From: Actinomycetota bacterium
GTDB taxonomy: Bacteria > Actinomycetota > Coriobacteriia > Anaerosomatales > PHET01
Assembly: GCA_029265315.1 (NCBI GenBank)
Contig: JAJUJM010000010.1
Location: forward strand, 24,233-88,232
Reading direction: 5' to 3'
Length of the DNA: 64,000 bases
Below the pieces are notes generated by a model that was given only the letters and a program-made list of their open reading frames with translations, searched no databases and had not been told where the DNA came from. A program made the translations under genes and the position numbers. Positions 42,687-53,400 of the stretch are shown piece by piece. How positions within the stretch are numbered: the first letter of the stretch is position 1; every line of letters starts with the position of its first letter.

Positions 42687-44174
42687 TCAGTACGCACCGC
42701 GTGCGAAGAGCACGGCCGGTATCGTGCGGAACAGCAACGTGAGATCGAGCGTGACCGACCAGTTCTCGATGTAGAAGAGGTCGAGTCTGACCATCTCTTC
42801 GAAGGTGAGGCTGCTACGGCCTGACACCTGCCACAGCCCGGTCATCCCCGGCACGACCTCCAGCCTGCGCCAATCGTTGGGAGAGTACTTCTCGACCTCG
42901 TACGGGAGTGGTGGACGAGGACCGACCAACGACATCTCACCTCGCATCACGTTGATGAGCTGCGGGAACTCGTCGAGTGAGAACTTGCGGAGCCACCTGC
43001 CCACCGGAGTCACTCGCGGATCATCGCGCATCTTGAACAGTGGGCCGGACGCCTCATTGGCGCCACGGAGCTCCGGCAATCGCGCATCGGCGTCGACATA
43101 CATCGACCTGAACTTGAGCATGCCGAAACGCTTTCCATCGCGCCCCACTCTCTCCTGCCGGTAGAGCACGGGTCCGGGGCTCGAGAACTTGATGGCCGCG
43201 GCTATCGCGACCCACAGCGGAATGCCCAGCAACAGGATGCAAGAACATACGACCAGGTCGAACGTACGCTTGACGAGCAGGTTCCTCCGGCTGAGCGATA
43301 TGCCCTTGACGGTGATGAGAGGCACTCCCGCTATCTCGCTTACCAGGACACGGCTCGTGAGCACCTCGAAGAGCCCGGACGAGATATGGACATCGACGTC
43401 CGCGTCCCGCAGCTCAGCGATCATCCGGGCGAGCACGTCATGGTCGAATGCAGACGAGGCGATGATGACGGTGGACGCGCAACTGGAGGCGAGCGCTTCA
43501 TCGATCTCACGAGCGCTCCCTAGAACGGGCACGTCACCGGAGCAGAAGTCGAGTTCAAGACGTTCCACCTGGGATGAGGTGAGGCATCCGATGGGCACGA
43601 GACCTGCTTGGGGATTCGCCCGCAACACCCTGATGATGTCCGCCGACTCTGCGTTGCTGCCCACCACCAAGGTGGGTTGCAGCCATAGTCCGCGCCGATG
43701 ACCCACGGACAGGATCACCGCGATGAAGCCGCGTACGATGAGCACGGCAGCGACCGAGAACGCCCACGCGAGGAGCGTCCAACCGCGCGAGAGGCCTGGC
43801 AGTTTCGCTAGGTATGTGGCCAGGATCAGGAACACGACACCCAGGGACAGGGAGCGCGTGATCCGCCCGGTCTCGGTCACGCCGAGCGTGGTGCGGTCCA
43901 GGTCGTACAGGCGCCCCAGGGCGAGGAGCGCGACCCAGAGCGGAACGATGACGACCGCAAGTTGCCAGAAGGCGATGTGCAGGTCCGAGGAGTCGAACGA
44001 GACATCGGCGGTGACGGAACCGAAGCGCACCCACGTGGCCAGAATCAGAGCGACGAAGATCGATGTCGCATCCGCCGCGAGGAGGAGGGCGACCAGACGC
44101 GCACGACGAGCGGCCCTGGAATACCGCCTCGTGGCGGTCGACGTACCGGTGGCTTGGCGTGCGGCCGTGCTCAT
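42687..44174 (-). CDS. Undecaprenyl-phosphate sugar phosphotransferase (WbaP/WcaJ-type)
   Basis: Initiates polysaccharide assembly by moving a sugar-1-phosphate onto undecaprenyl phosphate. The 495-residue protein has four to five N-terminal membrane helices and a CoA-binding-like middle domain (TLVVGSNAESADIIRVL). The bacterial sugar transferase domain follows: KRTFDLVVCSCILLL, GPVLYRQERVGRDGKRF, SLDEFPQLINVMRGEMSLVGPRPPL. The ATG at 44174 has GAGAG about 8 bases upstream and begins the conserved part; a longer frame to 44267 is less likely. It is divergent from the giant secreted-protein gene, so the two probably share the 240-base intergenic control region. Confidence 0.93.
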   Translation of the reverse strand: MSTAARQATGTSTATRRYSRAARRARLVALLLAADATSIFVALILATWVRFGSVTADVSFDSSDLHIAFWQLAVVIVPLWVALLALGRLYDLDRTTLGVTETGRITRSLSLGVVFLILATYLAKLPGLSRGWTLLAWAFSVAAVLIVRGFIAVILSVGHRRGLWLQPTLVVGSNAESADIIRVLRANPQAGLVPIGCLTSSQVERLELDFCSGDVPVLGSAREIDEALASSCASTVIIASSAFDHDVLARMIAELRDADVDVHISSGLFEVLTSRVLVSEIAGVPLITVKGISLSRRNLLVKRTFDLVVCSCILLLGIPLWVAIAAAIKFSSPGPVLYRQERVGRDGKRFGMLKFRSMYVDADARLPELRGANEASGPLFKMRDDPRVTPVGRWLRKFSLDEFPQLINVMRGEMSLVGPRPPLPYEVEKYSPNDWRRLEVVPGMTGLWQVSGRSSLTFEEMVRLDLFYIENWSVTLDLTLLFRTIPAVLFARGAY

Positions 44175-44413
44175 GGATGAGCTCTCTTTCGCGCGCGGTC
44201 TCGTGCTACGGGGACTCAGTATAGCGTTCACGACGAACGGCATATTACGAAGATGAACGGCAGTCATCCGGTGACATCCCTCACATTTCTTGCTCGCGGC
44301 TATAAGGAAGTCGCACGAACCGTTCGATACAGAGATAAGGCATGCTGCGACGGCGTGCCGTTCAGCGTGTTGACACTGACGTGAGCGTTTGCTCGCAGCA
44401 GGAGGAGGAACCG

Positions 44414-47400
44414 GTGGTACGGAGGACGTCTCTGAGGGGTGTGCTGGTCGTGGGTGCGGCGTTGATGCTCGCCGCCGCGCTCATGGCGGTCGCTCCGCCG
44501 TCCGCGAAAGCGGACTATCCGCTACCCATTCTCGGTGACCAGTATGCGGTCACCCGGTCCATCTACACGAACGCCCCGGGGGCGGGACTCTACGTCCCAG
44601 ACGGCTTCACCCAGGACCTCGACGGCAACGTCTGGACCGTCGAATACGACTACAGCGGCCAGGACCTCGTTCCCGCACGCCTCGTCAAGTACTCACCTGA
44701 AGGCGTCTTGCTCGCCCAGTACTCCTCCGGGCTCGGCCTCAGGTACCCTCTCGCGGTCAAGCTCGCTCCGAACGGCCTGCTCTACATAGCCGACGCGGGC
44801 CTGAACCTCTCGACCACCGATGATTCCGCGTGGGACTCCCGCGCAGGCGACGGTCGAATCATCATCGTGGACCCGGATGACGGGAGCTTTGTCGGTCAGC
44901 TCCCTGCCGATAACCAGCCCGGACCGTCCACCCTCTCCACGACCACCGAGGCGATGAACCGGTTCAAGTGCCCCGTCGACATCGACTTCGCCTCCGACGG
45001 GACGTACGTCGTGACCGACTACGCCTACAACCGGGTCGTCAAGTTCACCACGGCTGACCAGCCCATTTTCGCGGTGGGCAGCATCACCGCGGGCGTCGGC
45101 GACACCGAATTCGATCACCCCACCGGGTCGTTCATCGCGACGGACGGCGCCCTGTGGGTGGCCGACACCTATAACGCGCGCGTTCAGAAGTTCTCCGTCG
45201 ATGAGACACAGGTGGCACTCGCCCGGAGCTACGGCGCGGACTTCATCGGGGCGCCTGAAGTCGACCCCGTCAATCAGCCGGGCCTCTACGATCGGCTCGC
45301 CTGGCCTCACGACGTGTTCATCGACTACCACGGCGTCGTGTACGTGACGGACTGGGCGCCCGCAGGCGACCGTTTCGTCCGTTTCACCCAGGACGCGGAG
45401 TGGCTGGGCAGCTTCCGCGACACGGCGGCCCCGCCGTTCTTCGGGCTTCAGATCCCCTGGGACATCTACGTCGACGACTCAGGCTCGGTCTGGGTCATGG
45501 ACTACTTCTGGGGAGAAGGGCTCTTCGACGCTGCGATCCGGGTCTTCGGACTCAATCCCGGCGAGCCGGACGTGATCCCGCCCACCACCACGAGTGACGC
45601 CCCGGCCACGTGGACGCGGGGACCTGTGCACGTGCATCTGAACGCCGTCGACGCGAGCACCACCGTCGCCGCGACGTACTACTCCACCGACGGCGGCTTC
45701 CCGTCGGAGTCATACGTCGACTCGATCACGGTGAGCGACGAGGGGACGACCACACTAAAGTACTTCTCGGTCGACCGCGTGGGTAACGCTGAAGAGGTCG
45801 TGACCCAGGACGTATTCGTCGACAACACCCCCCCGGTCACAACCTCGAGCGCCGTTGCGACGTACTACGGCTCGGCACGGATCACGTTCAGCGCTGAAGA
45901 CAATCTCTCCGGCGTGCAGACAACGTGGTTCTTCGTCGACGCTGCCGGCCCTTATGCCGACCCGGCAGCGATATCCACCATACAAGGGCAGCACCTTCTT
46001 CGCTACTTCAGCGTCGACCACGCCGGCAACATCGAGGACATCCATTCCTTCTGGTTCACGGTGACGCCGCCCGACGAGGACCCACCCCAGACAACCTGGC
46101 TTGAGCGCCGCGACACATGGTTCACCGAGGACACGTACATCACGCTCGTCGCCACGGACACCGTCTCGGGCGTCGAGGGAACCCTCTACTCGCTCGCCGG
46201 CAGCGAGTGGACGACGTATACCGCCCCCCTGCACATCTCTCAAGAAGGCACCTACACCCTCGAATACTACTCCGTCGACCCTCTGGGCCACCGGGAATCC
46301 ACTCAGACCGGGCTCATCCAGCTCGATAAGACGCGTCCGGTGACCACCGCCCAGATCCCCTACGGTGCGATCGGAAGTGGCGTCGTCACCCTGACGGCCT
46401 CGGATGCCGTCTCTGGTATTCAGCGGACCGAGTGGCGCTTCTCCAACCAACCCGACTTCACGGTGGGCACGATCATCAACCTGCCCACATGGGGATCGTA
46501 CGAGATCATCTACCGCTCGATAGATCACGCCGGCAACTTCGAGAACGTCCGCAACATCATCGTCACGATCGAGCGGCCGGACGAGATCCCGCCGACCACG
46601 TCGTCAAACATCCCTCTGACCGGCTGGGTCAAGGGAACCCCGCTTCGCGAACTCATCCTGACAGCCTCGGACTACGAGGGAGGGTCGGGTGTCTCTGAGA
46701 CCGTGCTCTCGGTCGACGGCGGCCCATGGATCCCCTATGTGCCCGGCACGCACTTCTTCCCCGAAGGTCAGTATGAGATCCGCTACTACTCAGTGGACTT
46801 CCAGGACAACCACGAGGAGATCCACACCGAGATCCTCCGGGTGGACTCCACTCCGCCCACCTCATGGAGTGACGCGCAGCCGTTCTATGCCGGCCCGGCG
46901 CTGATCAACCTCTACACGCAGGACAACACATCGAGCGCACTGACCCGGTACAGACTGGACGGCGGGCCGGAGATACTCGGCAACCAGATTCTCCTCACTC
47001 AGTACCGCTCCTACACCCTCGAGTACTGGGCGGTGGACGGCGCAGGCAATGAAGAGCTCCCTCACCACACGATCAACATCGCAGTCGCACCCCCCGATAC
47101 GACCCCGCCCGTCACCACGATCACAGCTCCAACAGGCTGGCAGAAGGGGTACGCCACGTTCTCGCTGTCTGCGTGGGACGCGAGCTCGACGATCGCGAGC
47201 ATCAACTACCAGCTCGACGGCGGCTGGCCGCTCGTGTACTGGAGTCCCGTATCGGTGACCAAAGAAGGCACGACGGTCATCGGCTACTGGTCAGTGGACT
47301 CTTACAACAACAAAGAGGCAACCAAGACCGCCGAGGTCTACGTCGACGCGTCGCCCCCGGTGACGACGAGTGATGCGGTCACTTCCTATACCGATGTCGC

Positions 47401-50400
47401 CCCGATCACCCTCACACCCACCGACCCCTACTCCGGTGTGGCGACGACGTATTACCGCATCAACGGCGGCGCATGGCAGCAGGGCACTTCGTTCTCTGTG
47501 CTGTGGAGCCGCTGGCGTCGTTACCACACCGTCGATTGGTACTCGGTCGATAACGTGGGCAACATCGAGACGGTCAAGTCGGCGACTTTCGAAATCAAGC
47601 TCAACCCGAACCCCTACCCGTCGAGCGACTCCCGCATCGTCTACCGCGGCGCTTGGACGTCCGGGTTCAGCGGCGATGCCCGAGTCGTGAGTTCCGGGCC
47701 GTCGTGGGCTCTGGTCGCCTTCCAAGGCACACAGCTCGACCTGGCTGCTCGCAAAGGACCCGATCAGGGCATCATGCGTGCGAGCATCCTCGACACGAAC
47801 CTCCCCCCTGTGGAGTTCGACCTTTACGATGACAAGTATCAGGACGGCACGTACTACCCACCGGCATACTCGACCGGATTCCTCGAGTACAACGACTACA
47901 TCGTGAAGTTCGAGTGGACCGGCACCAAGAACACCGCGTCCACCGATGACATGGTCAACATCGATGACATCCGTATCGAGGGTGTGCTCACGACCGTCCC
48001 GGACGATGAGGCACCCGTCACGACCGACGATGCGCCGACCGGATGGGTCAGCGGTCCGGTCACGGTGACGCTCACCTCAACCGATGCCACCACCGGTGTG
48101 AAGGGCACGTACGCCACATCTGACGGGACGACCCCTACCACCGCGACCCCCTACCTCGGCCCCATCCTGGTGACCGCGGAGGGCCCAACCACCATCCGAT
48201 ACTTCTCCGACGACAACCGCGGCAACGTGGAGCCTGTGAAGTCTGCGACGGTTCGGATTGACAACAGTGCCCCGGTCACATCGCTCGGTACCGCATACCG
48301 CAGCTTCACCACCACGACCTCGTTCAGCCTGCTTCCGGTCGATACGCTCTCCGGAGTCGGGCCCAGTCACTGGCGTCTGGATGGCGGCTCGTGGAATACG
48401 ACCACGGTCGTGACCATCCCCGGTGCCGCGCTCGGTGACCACCTGCTCGAGTGGTACTCCGTGGACGCCATAGGCAATCGCGAGACGACGCGCTCAGCGA
48501 CGATCACGGTTTTCAAGCGGTATGAGCAGACCGATGCCGCGATCCTCAAGCGCGGCACGTGGACCACGGCGACCAATGAGAACCACTCCGCCGGGTCCGC
48601 CTTGCAGACCACGGCAAGCGGCTCGACCATCTACGTGCCCTTCACCGGCACCCGTATCGACGTCATCGGTTCGCGCGGGCCCGGTTACGGACAGGCACGC
48701 GTCCGCGTCGACAACGGCACCCCGGTCGTGGTCGACCTGTACGCGCCCGTGACCCAGTACAAGTCGACCCTCGCGTCGATGACCGCACTGGCGCCGGGCT
48801 TCCACGTTCTCACCATCGAGGCGCTCGCAACCAAGAACGCTTCTTCTTCCGATTACACCGTCATGTTCGACGCAGCTGACATCGTGGGCGCGATCACACC
48901 CGACACGACTCCGCCTGCGACCACGGACTCCATCTCGCCGGACTGGACCACCACCGGACAGACCGTCACCCTCACGCCCACCGACGAGACCTATGTGACG
49001 ATGACGAAGTATCGCGTGAACGGGAGCGTATGGACGACCTACACCGCTCCGTTCGCCGTCAACGCTGAAGGCGAGAACCTGGTCGAGTACTACTCGGTCG
49101 ACCTCGCGGGCAACATCGAACCCACGAAACAAGGCACTGTTCGCGTGGACACCACGGCTCCTGACATCACTGACGACGCACCCACGACGTGGGTCCAGGG
49201 CCCGGTCACGGTTCACCTCGATGCCAGCGACGGCGGGTCCGGAGTCGATGCGGTCCTCTACTCCCTCGACGACACGGCACCGAGTCTCGAGTACGACGAC
49301 GGCATCGTCGTCGACGCCCAAGGAACCACGACCCTTTCCTACCGCGCGATCGACGCCTTGGGTAATGCTTCAGCAGTGACCACCGTGGCTGTCCGAGTCG
49401 ACAACGCCGCTCCAGTCACGACCGACGACGCGCCAATCGGCTGGGTGAACGCGCCCGTCGACGTGACGCTTGACGCCGATGACGCGCTCTCGGGCGTGGT
49501 CGGTGTCCGCTACCGCCTCGACGGCGGTGCAGAGGCCACGTACAGCGCACCGATCGCCGTCTCAGGCGAGGGCACCCACACGATCACCTACTTCGCGGTC
49601 GATGCGGCGGGCAACGTCGAGGAGACGAAGACCGCCACGGTCAGGATCGACCAGACGGCGCCCGAGAGCCCGGCGATTATCGCCGCTGTCTACAGGTCGG
49701 CGACCCAGGTCGATCTTGCAGCCACCGACACCGTTTCCGGTATCGCATCCACGCAGTGGCGCATTGACGGCGGGTCTTGGACAGATGGTTCGGCCGCGTA
49801 TCTGCCTCAGATTCCGGGTCGGCATCGACTCGAGTGGCGTTCGACCGACCATGCCGGTAACGTCGAAGTCGTTCGTTCGGCCGACTATCTGATGTATATC
49901 CGCATTGAACAGAACCATCCCGAAATCGCATATACGGGCGAGTGGTACACGGTCAGCAACAGTTCCCTTTCCGCGGAATCGATGGCCAAGACCAGCTTCT
50001 CCGGAACGGCAGCATCACTCTCCTTCAAAGGCACCGCAATAGAATGGCGCGCCTTGCGTTCCCAGCGGTACGGTCAAGCGCGGGTTCGGCTCGACAACAA
50101 CTCACCGGTTATCGTCGACCTGTACTCCACGGAAAGCATCTGGCAAGACGCGGTCTGGGTCGCTCAGGATCTTGAAGACACGACGCATACGGTTGTGATT
50201 GAGTGGACGGGTACCAAGAATGCTGCGTCACTCGCTCCAGACCTGAACATCGACGCATTCGATATCGCTGGTCCACCGGTCGCCGACACGATTCCTCCGG
50301 TGACAGCATGTTCAGCGACGGGCGCGTGGCGCGCCACCAGCGAGCTGGTCTCACTCACGGCTGCTGACCAACTGGGCTTCGTCGCTTCGACGCGCTACCG

Positions 50401-53400
50401 CGTAAACGGTGGACCAGTGACCAACTACTCCGGACCCTTCCTCGTCTCCGGTGAAGGGACTAACACCATCGAATTCTCGAGCGTGGATGCCGCCGGCAAC
50501 ACTGAGGCGACGAATACAGCTCTCGTCAAAATCGATCGAACGCTTCCGTCAATATCAGACGATGCCCCCAGCATGTGGGTCCGCGGTTCCACTACTGTCA
50601 GGCTGAACCCGCAGGACACTGGCTCTGGCATCTGGCTCGTTCTCTACTCCACCGACGGAAGCACACCGTCCATCGCCTACCCGAGCGGGGGCATAACCGT
50701 TTCCGCGGAGGGCACGACAACACTGAAATACAAAGCGATCGACAAGGTCGGAAACTCCAGTGAGATTCGAACCACGCTGGTTCGAATCGACAACACGCCC
50801 CCCGAGTCTTCTGACGATGCCCCTGCGGTCTGGCGGAATTCCCCGGTCGCGGTCACCCTGTCGTCCGCGGACTCCCTCTCTGGTCCTTCTCGAATCGACT
50901 ACAGTTTGGACGGGGACAGCTTCGTCGCCTACTCGGCTCCTGTCACTGTCTCAGGACATGGCGTACACAGTCTCCGTTACTTCTGCACTGACGCAGCCGG
51001 AAACGCAGAGCCGACTCGCACTGCGACGATCAGGATAGACACCGTCGCCCCCGAAACCACCGCGACTGTGCTAGCGAGCTATGTCGGGACAACGACGGTC
51101 GCACTCGAGGCAACTGACGCTGACTCTGGTGTCGCTTCCACCCAGTGGCGCATCGACGACAATCCATGGCAGAACGGAACTATCGCAACGCTGCCCTCAA
51201 ACCCAGGACTTCACACGCTACACTGGCGGTCGACCGACGTCGCTGGCAACGTTGAAACGACGCGCTCTGCCAGCTACACGATGTACCAAAGGTATGAGCA
51301 AACCACCTCTGCCATCACCTACCGCGGTGAGTGGTACCGCATCGACAACCCTTCCTTGAGTGCCAGCTCAATGGCGAAGACCACTTTTGGTGGAACGGGT
51401 GTATTCGTCACATTCGTTGGAACGGGTATCGACTGGATCGGCCTCAGGTCACCAGGCTACGGCAAGGCCTTGGTGTCACTGGATGCGTCCCAGCCGGAGA
51501 TCGTCGACCTGTACGCCCCGGCCCCAGATTGGCAATCCGTCATCTGGGGTGCACATGGGCTGCAGGAAACCACCCATACTGTCCGCATAGAATGGACGGG
51601 CCTCAAGAACGACTTGGCAACGACCGTCGCGCTCAACGTGGACGCCTTCGATGTCGCTGGTTTCCTCATCTCTGACCAGAGCCCACCGATCACGAGCGCC
51701 TCGGCAGACGGCACGTGGAGGAACTCGACCCAGGTTGTCACACTCACACCTGTCGACTCTGATTCGTTCGTCTCGGCCACGTACTACAGCATAAATGGCA
51801 GCAATCCGATCACGTACACCACCCCATTCGTTGTCACAACGGAGGGTCAGAACCGCATCGAATACTTCAGTGTCGATGGACGCGGCAACGTTGAATCGAC
51901 CAGGACGGCCTTCGTTCGTATCGATCGCACTGCGCCCATCGTCACGCACGACGCTCCGTCGACTTGGTCCCGAGAAACGGTCAACCTCTCACTAGACGCC
52001 ACCGATTCCCTCTCAGGCGTCTCAACAGTGCGCTACTCCACAAACGGGAGTATCCCCTCTGACATCTACGCCGGCCCGATTGCCATATCGACGGAAGGCA
52101 TCACGCATGTGCTCTTCATGGCGACGGACCTGGCCGGCAACAACTCTGTTACCGCAACAGCAACAGTGGCCATCGACTCATCCCCACCACTGAGCACCGA
52201 CAACGCCGTCCATGGGTGGAGTACTCCCTATGAGATCCTGATAACCGCGAACGACGAACACTCAGGAGTCCACCACACCCTCTATTCGGTCGACGGCGCC
52301 GTACCCACCACATACGCCGCGCCGTTCACCCTCGAGGACGGCGTACACGAGCTCTCCTATTCTTCTGTTGACCACGCCGGAAACGTTGAACCGACCAAGA
52401 CGGCGCAGATACTCATCGACTCACGCGCTCCAGACACAACCTGCACCATCGCTCCTTCCTACTCATCAACGACCACGGTGTCGCTGGTGGCGACAGACGC
52501 ATATTCCGGCGTATCAATGACCGAGTGGCGACTGGATGCTGGACCGTGGCAGGTCGGCAACGCCGCCACTCTGCCGTCCACCCCTGGGCGTCATGTCCTC
52601 GAGTGGCGATCGACGGATGTCGCCGGTAACGTCGAACCCATCCGGTCCGCCTCGTACGACATGTACAACCGAATCGAGGACACCGACGGCCGCATCGTGT
52701 TCCGCGGAAACTGGGGCCGCATCGACAACGACAACCTTTCCGGGTCGTCAATGATGAAGACGACATACTCCAATACATCAGCGCATCTCGCGTTCAAGGG
52801 TACAGGGGTCTCGCTTATCGCCCTGAGAAGCCCCGGATATGCTTACGCTGACATCGTGCTCGACGGGGGGCCCGCTCAACGCATCGATCTCTATGCACCG
52901 ACTCAGGAATGGTGCACACCAGTCTGGAGCGCCACTGGCCTAGCGGACACTACGCATACAGTGGCAGTGCTCTGGACGGGAGCCAAGAACCCCGATGCGA
53001 CGACCCTTGCGCTCAATGTCGATGCGTTCGACGTGGCCGGGGTCGTGATCAACGACACCCTGCCTCCAGTCACCTCATGCTCCGCGACCGGCGCTTGGCG
53101 GAACACCAGCGAGGTCGTCACCCTGAATGCCACGGATGCCGACGGCTTCGTCGCGTCAACGACATACCGCATCAACGGCGGCTCGATGACTGCCTACACG
53201 GGGCCCTTCGTGGTAAGCACCTCCGGAGACAACCTCATCGAGTTCTTCAGCGTCGACGGAGCAGGGAACCGTGAAACCACGCGTACGGCTCACGTCAGAA
53301 TCGACCGCAACACGCCCACGGTTTCACACGACGCGCCGAGCGCATGGTGTAGCGATGCGGTGACCCTCACACTCTCAGCACAAGACATGGAATCGGGTGT

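Noticed and set aside
44370..44398. Perfect TTGACA hexamer ahead of the giant gene as a -35 element
   Set aside because: The hexamer 17 bases downstream is TCGCAG, not a -10, and transcription from there would begin very near or past the ribosome site.
44342..44413. Upstream ATG that would lengthen the giant protein by 24 residues
   Set aside because: The added residues are polar and would push the signal peptide away from the N-terminus; the GTG at 44414 has a near-ideal ribosome site and a proper signal peptide.
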